DNA of 64,000 nt from an uncultured Eggerthella sp. (GTDB taxonomy: Bacteria; Actinomycetota; Coriobacteriia; Coriobacteriales; Eggerthellaceae): positions 1 through 64,000 of the forward strand of contig USDX01000001.1 of NCBI GenBank assembly GCA_900553605.1, written 5' to 3'. The notes below the pieces were generated by a model. That model was not told the origin of the DNA. It searched no databases and saw nothing but the letters and a program-made list of their open reading frames with translations. Below, one piece after another: positions 15,005-24,043 of this stretch (positions are counted from its first letter, which is position 1; each line of letters starts with the position of its first letter). The position numbers were made by a program, and so were the translations under genes.

Positions 15005-15995
15005 GCAGGTAGCCACCCCTTTGCTGGTAGCGAAGAATGTCGACAAAGCTTTCCAGGCGCGTTTCCAAGCCAGCGGTTCCGCTCTGCGCATCGACAGTGA
15101 GCGAAAGGATGGGCTTGCCTTTGATGCAGCGCATAAGGGCATCGTTGGTCATGGAGTCGGGCCCACAAGGGAAAGCGCTCACCAAAACAATGCCGTCTAT
15201 CTGGTCGTATAGGTCAAGAATGGTGCCGATGATTTCGCGGTTGACAATCCAAGGCAAGGTATCGGAGAACTCAAAGCTCTTCTCCAGTGCTTTTTCGTGA
15301 TTGTGACGATCGGCGAAAAGAACGCAGGTTTCCATCTCTTTCAGCATGTCAACAAGGGGTGAACCCACGAAGTCGTCATGGATCACGTAGGGGTGCGCCG
15401 CCAAAAGAATTCGCAAGGGGCGTTCGCCTTCGGGCATTTTAGAAACACGTTTTAGCAGATCTTCCTGTTTGCGGGCGCGTTTCTCATCGCTATTCGCCTG
15501 AGCGCGCACGGCAGCAGCATAGGCTTTCTTAGATTCTTTTCTTGTCGCCCCAAGCTTTTGGCCGAGGTCGATATAGGCTTCCTGCTCCTTGATGTTGCTG
15601 TCTGCTCGATCGATTTCGCAGGAAATGATCCGGGGACGTTGCGTGATGAAGGTGTTGGCAACTAAATCCGGCAGTGCCTGGAATTTGGTGCAAAAGCCTT
15701 TGAAGTTCCCCAAATTGTCGATGCTAGGGGCAAAAATGGCATCGCATTTTCCCAGAAGGCTGGCAACGTGACCCATATACAGTTTTGATGCCAGGCAACA
15801 TTCGTCGATGGAAAGGTACGCTCCTGCTTCAAGGGTGCTGCGGTCGGATTTGTTGCTTACCACAACGGTCCGGCCGAGTTCTTCGAAAAAGGTACGCCAC
15901 ATGGTTTTGTAGCGAAAATACAGTAAGGCGCGAGGTATGCCGACGGTTTGAACGTCAGCAAATTCGGCCTGCGCCTTGAGGTCTAAAGGGCTCAT
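14997..15995 (-). CDS. DUF2229 acyl-CoA dehydratase-related protein
   Basis: A 332-residue protein matching the DUF2229/HGD-D-related module (VGIPRALLYFRYKTMWRTFFEELG). This segment also occurs in the middle of the 1521-residue fused protein at 24725-29290 (GIPRVLLFFWDSMPFWKTLLQALGF there). Conserved cysteines in DECCLASKL suggest Fe-S ligation. It is the first gene of the coupled trio ending at 12774. It probably forms a complex with the 422-residue subunit and is activated by the ATPase. The reaction is unknown. Confidence 0.8.
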   Translation of the reverse strand: MSPLDLKAQAEFADVQTVGIPRALLYFRYKTMWRTFFEELGRTVVVSNKSDRSTLEAGAYLSIDECCLASKLYMGHVASLLGKCDAIFAPSIDNLGNFKGFCTKFQALPDLVANTFITQRPRIISCEIDRADSNIKEQEAYIDLGQKLGATRKESKKAYAAAVRAQANSDEKRARKQEDLLKRVSKMPEGERPLRILLAAHPYVIHDDFVGSPLVDMLKEMETCVLFADRHNHEKALEKSFEFSDTLPWIVNREIIGTILDLYDQIDGIVLVSAFPCGPDSMTNDALMRCIKGKPILSLTVDAQSGTAGLETRLESFVDILRYQQRGGYLHE

Positions 15996-16153
15996 ATTCC
16001 TCCATGTTGGTGAGGGCGTTGGGCTGCTTTGAGCTGCCCTGTGCCTTTATTCTCTTCTTCTTGGGGCTTTGCTAGTTATGGTTTCATGTGGATTCCATCT
16101 TGCGTTATGCTTAAACACCCATTCCAATAACGTCGCTTCACGAAAGGAGCCGC

Positions 16154-16450
16154 ATGACCAGGTACCGTGCCACAATCGTTTCGCCAAAAGGGGCGGCCCC
16201 TAAATCGAGCGTTATTGAGTTCGAAAGCGAGCATCGTGCTGGCTCTAAACTGAACGTGCAAGATGCGCGCTATAAAATGCTCGAGCTCCACGGTTCCGAA
16301 GCGTTGGCGTGGACTGTGAAAGATGTTGAAAAGGTGGCGGATTCCACTCCAGGCGATGCGCCTATGGAACAGATGATGCTTGATTTCCGTGAGCCGGTTG
16401 AGCCGCCTAAACGCAAGCGTCGTACGGTAAAGCGCGGCATTGCCGGTTAG
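16154..16450 (+). CDS. Small hypothetical protein
   Basis: A 98-residue protein with an AAAGGAG ribosome-binding site and its own terminator. It is basic at the C-terminus (PPKRKRRTVKRG) and has no membrane segment. I do not recognise a family. The composition (mixed beta/alpha N-terminal part, Arg/Lys tail) would suit a nucleic-acid-binding or ribosome-associated role, but that is a guess. Confidence 0.7.
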   Translation: MTRYRATIVSPKGAAPKSSVIEFESEHRAGSKLNVQDARYKMLELHGSEALAWTVKDVEKVADSTPGDAPMEQMMLDFREPVEPPKRKRRTVKRGIAG

Positions 16451-16480
16451 CTGCTGCAGTAAATACTGAACATAACAAGA

Positions 16481-16525
16481 AACGCGAGCTGTCCGACGAT
16501 TCATCGAGCAGCTCGCGTTTTTGTT
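16481..16525 (+). terminator. Terminator after the 98-residue gene
   Basis: Perfect 11-bp stem AACGCGAGCTG (16481-16491) with CAGCTCGCGTT (16509-16519) and a T-run. It lies between two convergent genes. Confidence 0.88.
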
Positions 16526-16555
16526 TAAGCCTTTGCGCTGGTATGAGGTTGGTGG

Positions 16556-19500
16556 CTATAGATTGTTTAGGATGGCCCGCCTTAATTCGTGTCGTCGCGA
16601 CAATTTGGGGAATGCTAGGAGCCCGAAGGTGGTTGCTAGGGTTAAAACGACAAGGAAGGGTATGGGAGCGGAGCTGTCATTGGTTTTCGGCAATTTGGAG
16701 GCAACGGATTCCACCGCTGTTTCGACTGGGTTGGTTGATTGGACAACCGAGTCCCTGTCTTCATCATGAAGCTCTAAATTTCGGTGAGTATCGATATCCG
16801 CGACATTCCATAGATCGACCGCATCGCCAGATAGTGTTTCCTCTGCTGCTTGCATGTGAAGGATGGCGGGAGCGTAAGCGATCTCGCTGTCTTCTTCGCT
16901 GCGCGTTGGCCCTGTTGCTTCCCTCAAGTTGAACGAAGCTCGGTTCGTGGGCAGGTCGGAAAGGTCGGCATTCTCGTAGCGTTCGGGGCGTTCCCATTCC
17001 TTGGCATCTTGGGCGTTGGTGCTAAAGCCCTCTTCGACCCTGCCGTGCTCAAAGGCTACGGCAATGATGAATTCTCCCTGTTCAAGCGAAAGATCGTTCA
17101 CGGTAAGCTCTTGCGATTCCAAGGTTGAAACGTCTTGCTTCCAGATGCGCCAGCCGTGGAAGTCGTGGATTCGCTTGTTGGTTGGATTGTCGGGGTTGTA
17201 GGGGTTTCTGGTGCAGGCATTTGCCTGTTCGGCACCGGCATTGCTTGCCTCGCTGCTGGCTTCGCTGGTGCTGTTGGGCGTGCTTTTGCTTTGCTCTACA
17301 GCGCTATTGTCGTTGGCCTTACTTGTTTTTCCATTTTCTTCGGTTGCTCCTTTCTCCTGCTCTTTTTCCTGATCGAAGTTGGTTCGATACCACACGTTCA
17401 TCATGCCGTCGTAGTCTTCGAAGCTTACGGGTGTGGCGATGCCGGTAAGGTGGGCATAGCCGTCTTCTGCGCAGGTGATGGCATCGGTCATGGTGAATTC
17501 GTCAACCCAGGTGCTAGAGGTGGATCGATAGTCGATCAGGTAATCGAACGTGCCTGCTTCGTTGAGGAAGGTTTCGCGCTTGTCGACTTCACCTGAAATG
17601 GCAAGAGGGATGGTGTCATTGTCGACGGTGCCCAGGTCAAGTGTGGTGCTGTCTCTGCTGATGGTTATCGTGAAATGCGCCAGTACAGTACCTTCGTTTT
17701 CTTTGCAGGGAAGTTCTTCTATTTCATAGGTGTCGTAGGGCAGGGCGCCAAGGTCGTCGTTGACCTTTGCCGCTCCACCGCGCGAATCGCGCTCAAACCA
17801 GATGCCATCTTTTGCCGAGGTGCCAGCGTTGGTGTTGCGGGAATGGGGTACCCACGAAGACGCGGTGTTGGCCATACCGTTTTCATCAGTTACCAGCACA
17901 TGCTCTTCTCCTGTAGTGTGCGAAGTGATGCGGAACGGCACATTCGCCAGATGCTCCATGGTGCCGCTTTTTGCCTTGGTGAAGGCCAGGTCGCCTCGAA
18001 TTACCTGCTCTTCAAAGGAAAGGGGCGCCCAGGCGCTGATGTGTTCTTCTGTTCCTTCGCTGGTCAGCGACACTTCCCAGGACTCATCGCTGCCGAGATA
18101 CCCAGTAGGCGGTTGTATCTCTTCTACGAGAACGGTTCCTAAGGGCAGCACTATGGCGTGGTTGGTATCGTAGTAAAACTCATCTCCTTCAACGAAATGG
18201 TTTTCATCGAAAGCGAACCCGCCCATTTCGTCAGTTTTGAAAACCCACGTGCGCTTAGGAGTTCCGAAGTGATCCATGCTTTGCTTTGTCGTCTTCTGAC
18301 TGGTGGGATTGACGCTCGATCTGTCTAGGATCCCCCAAAGGGCTTGTGGCTCCTGCTCCTCCTGATCGAAGTAGCTAACGCGGAAGAGCGCTCCTTCCAG
18401 GGTTGCCGATCCGAGGGGGTAAGGGGTGTTGGTTTCTGCATCGATCTTTTGGCCGATGAGGTTGATAAGCGCATTTTGCGGTGCATCGGAAATGCTTGCG
18501 GTGGTGGTGCTACCCGAGGTAATGGCTGCGCTTGTGTCGGGCGCGGGGGCGAAGCCTTCAGGTGCAGTTTCTTCGCGAATGGTGTACGTACCCGCAGGCA
18601 ACAACGGGCTTTTGGCGGTTTTCCCATCGGCACCCGTTGTGAGCTGGGCTACGCGTGCTCCTTCTTGGTTGTACACGCCAAACACGGCTCCCTCCAACGA
18701 ATAGCAGCGGTTATCTTCGCTGAGGGAAGGATTGGAGGAAGTTTTGACCACTTCAAGGTATCCGCCGAAGTTTTTCTTGATAACGGCTTCCAGGTACACC
18801 GTTTGATAGCCGATAAGCCCAAGGCTATTGCTCGGACCACCGGGGTGCGCTGCGCCAGGTGGTGTGATATTGACGTCGTAAACCACTTCACCTGCTTCAA
18901 CATTGACCTCTTTCAGGGTGGCTACGTAGTCTGCTCGGGTGTTCGAGGGCGCCGCGGCGCTGGGCAGTGAGCAGGTGCCAGTGCCGGCATAGCCTTTGAG
19001 TTCGCCGGTGAAATCGGAAATGGCAAATTTGGCGGGATGCACATTCCAGGTTGCACCGATGTAGCAGCTACCAGTTAGGGTTTTGGGAATGTCCTTTGTG
19101 GGGTCAAACGCTTCGACCTTAGCGGTATTGGCAATCCTGAACAGGGCATATATGCTCGTTGATTTCTCTACTGGTTTCGTGAAGTCGAAGGTGGAGTTGT
19201 CGGAGGTGTCTACCCATCGCACGAATTCCCAGCCCTCTTTGGTGGGGGTGGTAGGTATGCTCCCGTAAGCTTGTTTGAACGAGCTGCCTTGGGGCACTTT
19301 TACGGTAAGGTCGTCGGTTTTCTCATCGTTGAAAGAGACACGAACCTCGTAATCGGCTTCAGCGAATGTTCCTGTAACAGTTGTGCTTTTCTCGACATTC
19401 GTGGTTAGCCAATCGAACTCTTTTCCTGCTTCGTCATGCCATTTCAGGGTGAGCCCTTGTGCCTCTTTTGACTCGATGAGTTTCGCCAGGGGCTGTTTGC

Positions 19501-19882
19501 CCGATTCGTCCGCCATAAAAGCGGGGTTGGTGCCAACGGGTTGCCCTAAGGTGAAATCGGTTCCAGCAACCAGGGTGGGTAGCGCTCCTGTGTACCCTTC
19601 AACTTGAATGACAACGGTTGCCGGTTGCTCGGGGGTGTTTCCTGCCTGTGCCCAGCGGGGTGCGGCTGCTGAAGCAACAAGGAAACAGGCCAGGGCAGCG
19701 ATAAAGACGCACAGCGGTAAACGGTGATTCGCGAACAGGATCGCCCATTCGCTGGTGCTTTTGCCGGGGAATCTTGTTTGGTGGAAGGCGTCCCCTATGC
19801 GTTGCTTTGTGTGCGTAGTGCAGTTTGCTGGTTTGTTGCCAATGCGCCGCACGCGCGCAGCAGCACGATTCTTTGCTTTCAT
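16556..19882 (-). CDS. Sortase-anchored Cna-B/SpaA-type surface protein
   Basis: A large (1108 residues) cell-wall protein. A long N-terminal leader (signal helix about 55-75, LCVFIAALACFLVASA) is followed by two bacterial repeat (Flg_new/InlB-B-like) units at about 105-250. At least three Cna-B/prealbumin-like domains lie between about 375 and 760, with E-box-like signatures YTIREETAPEGF, VLVEEIQPPTGY and YEIEELPCK. A Ser/Glu/Asn-rich spacer and the C-terminal sorting signal LPKTN, a hydrophobic helix and a basic tail follow. The usual Gly of LPXTG is Asn here. It is probably an adhesin or pilus-like protein; no sortase gene lies in the window. AAGGAAAGG precedes the ATG. Confidence 0.9.
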   Translation of the reverse strand: MKAKNRAAARVRRIGNKPANCTTHTKQRIGDAFHQTRFPGKSTSEWAILFANHRLPLCVFIAALACFLVASAAAPRWAQAGNTPEQPATVVIQVEGYTGALPTLVAGTDFTLGQPVGTNPAFMADESGKQPLAKLIESKEAQGLTLKWHDEAGKEFDWLTTNVEKSTTVTGTFAEADYEVRVSFNDEKTDDLTVKVPQGSSFKQAYGSIPTTPTKEGWEFVRWVDTSDNSTFDFTKPVEKSTSIYALFRIANTAKVEAFDPTKDIPKTLTGSCYIGATWNVHPAKFAISDFTGELKGYAGTGTCSLPSAAAPSNTRADYVATLKEVNVEAGEVVYDVNITPPGAAHPGGPSNSLGLIGYQTVYLEAVIKKNFGGYLEVVKTSSNPSLSEDNRCYSLEGAVFGVYNQEGARVAQLTTGADGKTAKSPLLPAGTYTIREETAPEGFAPAPDTSAAITSGSTTTASISDAPQNALINLIGQKIDAETNTPYPLGSATLEGALFRVSYFDQEEQEPQALWGILDRSSVNPTSQKTTKQSMDHFGTPKRTWVFKTDEMGGFAFDENHFVEGDEFYYDTNHAIVLPLGTVLVEEIQPPTGYLGSDESWEVSLTSEGTEEHISAWAPLSFEEQVIRGDLAFTKAKSGTMEHLANVPFRITSHTTGEEHVLVTDENGMANTASSWVPHSRNTNAGTSAKDGIWFERDSRGGAAKVNDDLGALPYDTYEIEELPCKENEGTVLAHFTITISRDSTTLDLGTVDNDTIPLAISGEVDKRETFLNEAGTFDYLIDYRSTSSTWVDEFTMTDAITCAEDGYAHLTGIATPVSFEDYDGMMNVWYRTNFDQEKEQEKGATEENGKTSKANDNSAVEQSKSTPNSTSEASSEASNAGAEQANACTRNPYNPDNPTNKRIHDFHGWRIWKQDVSTLESQELTVNDLSLEQGEFIIAVAFEHGRVEEGFSTNAQDAKEWERPERYENADLSDLPTNRASFNLREATGPTRSEEDSEIAYAPAILHMQAAEETLSGDAVDLWNVADIDTHRNLELHDEDRDSVVQSTNPVETAVESVASKLPKTNDSSAPIPFLVVLTLATTFGLLAFPKLSRRHELRRAILNNL

Positions 19883-20112
19883 GATGCAGCCTTTCCTTGC
19901 AGTGTTGCTTGTCGCAAGTGTTGCAGCCGTTGCTTAAGAACATGCGAAGCGAGTGAGAAAGTCGTGCGAAAGCGGTGCGAAATATTTGGGAAATCATGAA
20001 AAGGTTACGTGACCGTTAAATCATCGATTTTGAAAATACCTATTCTTACCAGGCGATATACAACGAATACCGAAATATCTTATTTCTCCGATATGAATTA
20101 TGGAATTAATAC
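19883..20112. other. Divergent intergenic region, adhesin and cysK
   Basis: This AT-richer spacer separates the minus-strand adhesin from the plus-strand cysteine operon. It holds two AATACC motifs (20035-20040 and 20066-20071) that recur in the cysK promoter. No gene is visible. Confidence 0.6.
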
Positions 20113-20140
20113 TTGACAATACCTACGGGGTTAGTAGGAT
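20113..20140 (+). promoter_or_regulatory. cysK promoter with inverted-repeat operator
   Basis: -35 TTGACA (20113-20118) and -10 TAGGAT (20135-20140) are 16 bases apart. Between them is CCTAC-N7-GTAGG (20122-20138). AATACC occurs at 20118-20123 and twice upstream. The layout resembles the operators of Rrf2-family cysteine repressors (CymR type), and such a regulator is encoded two genes downstream. Confidence 0.6.
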
Positions 20141-20261
20141 TTGGAGTCAAGAAAAGGACTTCCTTCGAGGTTCTAAAGCTCAAGTTTGGTTTCAACGTAA
20201 TCTTTCAGCGAGCTGAAGGCCCGAAGGCGATTTGCCGTAGGTGCGGCAGAAAGAAGGAATC

Positions 20262-21194
20262 ATGGCAGTGTACAAGAGCGTTTCCGAGCTTATCGGCAAT
20301 ACCCCGTTGGTAGAGCTCTCCAATTACGAGAAGAACCACAACCTGAATGCAACTATCATCGGCAAGGTCGAGCTGTTTAATCCCGCCGGCTCCATTAAGG
20401 ACCGTATTGCCAAGGCCATGATCGAGCAGGCGGAAGCCGATGGCAGGATCGACGCAGACACCGTGTTCATCGAGCCCACTTCGGGCAACACTGGTATCGG
20501 CCTTGCTGCCATTGCTGCTGCTCGCGGCAACCGCATCATCATCACCATGCCTGAGACGATGAGCGTTGAGCGCCGCAACCTTATGAAGGCTTACGGTGCT
20601 GAACTGGTCCTTACTGATGGTGCCAAGGGCATGAAGGGCGCAATCGCTCGCGCTGCCGAGCTTGCCGAAGAGATTCCGAACTCCTTTATTCCCAGCCAGT
20701 TCACCAACCCTGCCAACCCTGCTGTTCATGAGGCAACTACCGGCCCCGAAATCTGGGAAGCAACCGAGGGCAAAGTGGACATCCTGGTTGCTGGTGTAGG
20801 CACTGGCGGAACGGTTTCCGGTACGGGTGCATATCTGAAGAAGCAGAACCCCGAGGTCAGGGTTGTTGCCGTGGAGCCTGCTGGATCTCCTGTTCTTTCA
20901 GAGGGCCATCCGGGCGCTCACAAGATTCAGGGTATCGGCGCAGGATTTGTTCCTGATACACTGAATACCGATATCTATGATGAGGTTATCACCATCGCCG
21001 ACGAAGAGGCTTTTGAGGCTGGTCGCGAGCTTGCGGCAAAGGATGGCTTGCTGGTGGGCATTTCTTCAGGCGCTGCCGTTGCTGCGGCAACCAAGCTTGC
21101 TCAGCGCCCCGAAAATGCCGGCAAGGTCATCGTTGCTATTCTCCCCGATACGGGCGAGCGTTATCTCTCTACGGCGATGTTCAACTTCGAGTAA
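20262..21194 (+). CDS. cysK: Cysteine synthase (O-acetylserine sulfhydrylase)
   Basis: A PLP enzyme that makes cysteine from O-acetylserine and sulfide in the cytoplasm. The 310-residue protein has the PLP lysine in NPAGSIKDRIA, the substrate loop EPTSGNTGIG and the phosphate loop GVGTGGTVSGTG. The ATG at 20262 follows AAGAAGGA. A leader of about 120 bases with a TTCAGC/GCTGAA hairpin precedes it. It is followed after 47 bases, including a GAACAG-GCGTC hairpin at 21200-21224 without a T-run, by a glutamate-cysteine ligase. That suggests cysteine is channelled toward gamma-glutamylcysteine. Confidence 0.97.
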   Translation: MAVYKSVSELIGNTPLVELSNYEKNHNLNATIIGKVELFNPAGSIKDRIAKAMIEQAEADGRIDADTVFIEPTSGNTGIGLAAIAAARGNRIIITMPETMSVERRNLMKAYGAELVLTDGAKGMKGAIARAAELAEEIPNSFIPSQFTNPANPAVHEATTGPEIWEATEGKVDILVAGVGTGGTVSGTGAYLKKQNPEVRVVAVEPAGSPVLSEGHPGAHKIQGIGAGFVPDTLNTDIYDEVITIADEEAFEAGRELAAKDGLLVGISSGAAVAAATKLAQRPENAGKVIVAILPDTGERYLSTAMFNFE

Positions 21195-21241
21195 GATCCG
21201 AACAGGCGTCTTGACGCACTGTTCTGGCAAGTGAGGCATGA

Positions 21242-22507
21242 ATGTCCTACGAGCAAGAGAACAAACAGGCATTGGTCGCCTACTTCACTGAGGGCGCGAA
21301 GGGGAGTAAGCCCCTTGGCGCCCTTGGCGTTGAAGTGGAGCACTTCGTGGTTACCGCCGAAGGCGAGCATTCCGTATCGTATGCTGGAAGCGAAGGAGAA
21401 TTCGGCGTCCGGGATGTGTTGGCTCATCTGGCCGATGCTTACCCACAGCATACCCATGGCCTTGAGGGTGACCTTATCGGGCTCGCCAGTGACGAGGCCT
21501 CCATCACGCTTGAGCCTGCTGCTCAGCTGGAAATCAGTATCGCCCCGTATTCGTCTATCGGTCAGATCCTCCGTGTGTACAACGAATTCCGATCGAGGGT
21601 TGATCCGTTCTTGGCGGAGCACGGATGCAAGCTGGTTACCAGCGGCTATCATCCTACGGCGCGTGCGCTTGATCTTACGCTTATTCCGAAACAGCGTTAC
21701 CGCTTCATGAATAACTATTTCAGGGAAATCGGTACGCATGGCGAACGCATGATGCGCGCCTCTGCTTCTACGCAAGTTTCGGTGGATTATCGCGATGAAG
21801 CCGATGCCATTCGAAAAATGCGCATTGCCCAGGCGTTGGCGCCCATCTTTGCAAGCGTCACCGACAACACGGCGGTGTTCGAGGCGGAGCCTGCACCCCG
21901 ATTGGCGCGATTTGCCCTATGGCGCAACGTGGACAACGATCGATGCGGTTCGGTGCCAGGTCTTTTCAGCGAGGGTTATGGCTTTGCGGACTATGCCGAT
22001 TGGATTCTTCGCACGTGCCCTATTTTCGTTACGCGCCCTTCCGCCGATGATCCTGCGGGGCCAAATTTGCGTGCGGTGTATGGGCAGTCTGCCTATGAAG
22101 CCTACGATGACGCTCCCATGACCCGCGCCGATATCGAGCACGTGCTCTCTATGTTTTGGCCCGACGTGCGCTTGAAGAACTTTGTGGAAATTCGCCCAGC
22201 CGATTCGTTGCCTGCACCGCTTATGGCGGGATATGCGGCGCTTGTTAAAGGCATTTTCTATTCCGAGCGCTCTCTTTGCGCGATCGAGCAGGCATTTGGG
22301 GTAACGGAAGGCGTGTGGCCTTTGAATGATGACAGCGCCAATCAGGCACTGGGAGCTATCCAAAGCCATGGTTCCGAAGCGGTTATCTGTGGCAAAACGC
22401 TTGTTGAATGGCAGGAGCTTATCTTTGAAGTCGCAGATGAAGCGCTCGATGAAGAGGATGCCGTTCATTTGCACGACCTAGCGGCATTTGCTCGCAGCAG
22501 GCGATAG
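21242..22507 (+). CDS. Glutamate-cysteine ligase (GCS2-type) family protein
   Basis: A 421-residue member of the carboxylate-amine/glutamate-cysteine ligase superfamily, which joins glutamate to cysteine by a gamma-peptide bond using ATP. Family landmarks are LGVEVEHFVV (metal/glutamate binding), LEPAAQLEISIAPY and RMMRASASTQVSVDY. There is no ATP-grasp or GshB-like domain, and no gshB gene in the window. A nearby C26 peptidase and a gamma-glutamylcyclotransferase-like gene (44341) could handle gamma-glutamyl products. GTGAGG precedes the ATG. Substrate assignment is inferred from family and the cysK neighbour. Confidence 0.85.
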   Translation: MSYEQENKQALVAYFTEGAKGSKPLGALGVEVEHFVVTAEGEHSVSYAGSEGEFGVRDVLAHLADAYPQHTHGLEGDLIGLASDEASITLEPAAQLEISIAPYSSIGQILRVYNEFRSRVDPFLAEHGCKLVTSGYHPTARALDLTLIPKQRYRFMNNYFREIGTHGERMMRASASTQVSVDYRDEADAIRKMRIAQALAPIFASVTDNTAVFEAEPAPRLARFALWRNVDNDRCGSVPGLFSEGYGFADYADWILRTCPIFVTRPSADDPAGPNLRAVYGQSAYEAYDDAPMTRADIEHVLSMFWPDVRLKNFVEIRPADSLPAPLMAGYAALVKGIFYSERSLCAIEQAFGVTEGVWPLNDDSANQALGAIQSHGSEAVICGKTLVEWQELIFEVADEALDEEDAVHLHDLAAFARSRR

Positions 22508-22635
22508 CCCGTATGTCGGCATCTTGGCCGTGCTATTATAGTCTTATTCCTATATGATTACAGGTTGTTTTGCGCATTGCCCGTTGCGTCGGGCCAATGC
22601 ATCGATGATGTTCACCATTCCGTCAGGAGGCACCA

Positions 22636-23073
22636 ATGAAGATATCTACCAAAGGGCTCTATGCAGTGCGCTTCATGGTGTTTTTGGCGGGGCATGGCGG
22701 CACGGAGCCAGTGCCGTTGAAGGAAATCGCTAAGGCTACGAGCATTTCGCGTAAGTACTTGGAGCAAATTGCATCGAGTCTGGCGGCGGCCCAGCTGGTT
22801 CGCAGCGCCCGTGGTGCTTCGGGCGGCTATCGCCTTGCGCGCAGTGCCACGAACATCACTATGCTCGACGTGCTCACCGTAACGGAGGGCTCTCTTGCGC
22901 CTGTTGATTACCTCGATGAGCTTTCCGGGGAAGCGTCTCCTGGTGAATCGTGCTATGAGATCTTCGTTTGGAAGGGCCTGCACGATTTGGTGAATGATTA
23001 CCTGGGCGGTATTTCTTTGCAAGATGTGGTGGATCGTTCCTCCCAGCTTGCGATAGACAGCTACACCATCTAA
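22636..23073 (+). CDS. Rrf2-family regulator, CymR/IscR-like
   Basis: A 145-residue winged-helix regulator (MKISTKGLYAVRFMVFLA) with the recognition helix at about 28-50 (SISRKYLEQIASSL). It lacks the three clustered cysteines of IscR; only a single Cys near residue 112 is seen. A cysteine-metabolism (CymR-type) role is therefore more likely than Fe-S sensing. It is encoded just after cysK and the glutamate-cysteine ligase, so it probably represses from the AATACC/CCTAC operator at 20113-20140. AGGAGG precedes the ATG. Confidence 0.9.
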   Translation: MKISTKGLYAVRFMVFLAGHGGTEPVPLKEIAKATSISRKYLEQIASSLAAAQLVRSARGASGGYRLARSATNITMLDVLTVTEGSLAPVDYLDELSGEASPGESCYEIFVWKGLHDLVNDYLGGISLQDVVDRSSQLAIDSYTI

Positions 23074-23121
23074 CGATAAAGCGGCAGGCCTGTTTGCGCT
23101 GGCCCGTAGAAAGGGAACGTC

Positions 23122-24006
23122 ATGACGGTAGCGAATGGAAGTGCTGGCAAGATTGCGCACCTGCCTGTTATCGGCATTGTTCCATCCCAGAACACCACCG
23201 AAAAGATGGTGAGCTTCCCCGAGCGCTATGCTAACGCCATCATCAAAGCTGGTGGCGCCCCCTTGTTACTGCCGCTTTCGGGTAACCCCCATGTATATGA
23301 AACGCTTTTCCCTTTGATAGATGGTTTTGTCCTTACTGGCGGCAACGACATCGATCCGGCTCGCTATGGCGCTATTCGCGATAGCGGCAAAATCGACGAG
23401 CATACGCCTGAGCGTGAAGAGCTTGAGTATTTAATCTTGAGCTATGCGTATCGCTTTGATTTGCCGTTGATGGGTATCTGCCGAGGCATGCAGATGATAA
23501 ATGTGTGCTTGGGAGGTACCTTATTCCGAGATTTGGGAGACCAATTTCCCGGTGTGGTAAGAAGGGGCATCAACGACGATAAAGGCGATTTGCCTCAACT
23601 TGCGCATTGGCAGCCAAAGCCCTACAGCGAGCCCACCCATTCGGTAATCATTCTGCCCAACTCCAAATTAGGCAAGTTGCTGGGCGTGCAGAATATCATG
23701 GTAAATTCTATGCATCATCAGGGAGTATGCGATCTCTCGACGCGCGTTGATGCTGTGGCGTATGCGCCCGATGGTCTGGTTGAGGCCATAGAAGTGCGCG
23801 ACAAGAGCTTTATGATCGGAGTGCAGTGGCACCCTGAGTTCTTCACGGGGCGCCATCGTATGGAATGCGTGTTCGATGCGCTTATCGAGGCAGCGGCGCA
23901 GGGTCATGCTCATTGCAGTGAGCGCGGGAGCGTTGCCATTACGCGCAGTGAGCCTGCGGGCATTCAGACACAGTGGCCCGAAATCACGTTTGCGGATTGC
24001 ATCTAA
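23122..24006 (+). CDS. Gamma-glutamyl-GABA hydrolase family (peptidase C26) protein
   Basis: A 294-residue class I glutamine-amidotransferase-like hydrolase. The catalytic Cys is in GICRGMQMINV, with His and Glu in VQWHPEFF; the region DGFVLTGGNDIDP is typical of PuuD-like proteins. These enzymes cut gamma-glutamyl amide bonds. Here the neighbours point to gamma-glutamyl-thiol or peptide turnover rather than putrescine breakdown, since no Puu genes are present. GAAAGGGAA precedes the ATG. A C-terminal tail of about 40 residues extends past the catalytic domain. Confidence 0.9.
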   Translation: MTVANGSAGKIAHLPVIGIVPSQNTTEKMVSFPERYANAIIKAGGAPLLLPLSGNPHVYETLFPLIDGFVLTGGNDIDPARYGAIRDSGKIDEHTPEREELEYLILSYAYRFDLPLMGICRGMQMINVCLGGTLFRDLGDQFPGVVRRGINDDKGDLPQLAHWQPKPYSEPTHSVIILPNSKLGKLLGVQNIMVNSMHHQGVCDLSTRVDAVAYAPDGLVEAIEVRDKSFMIGVQWHPEFFTGRHRMECVFDALIEAAAQGHAHCSERGSVAITRSEPAGIQTQWPEITFADCI

Positions 24007-24043
24007 TCAATCTGAAAACGCAGAGGCGTATATTTGCGGGCGG

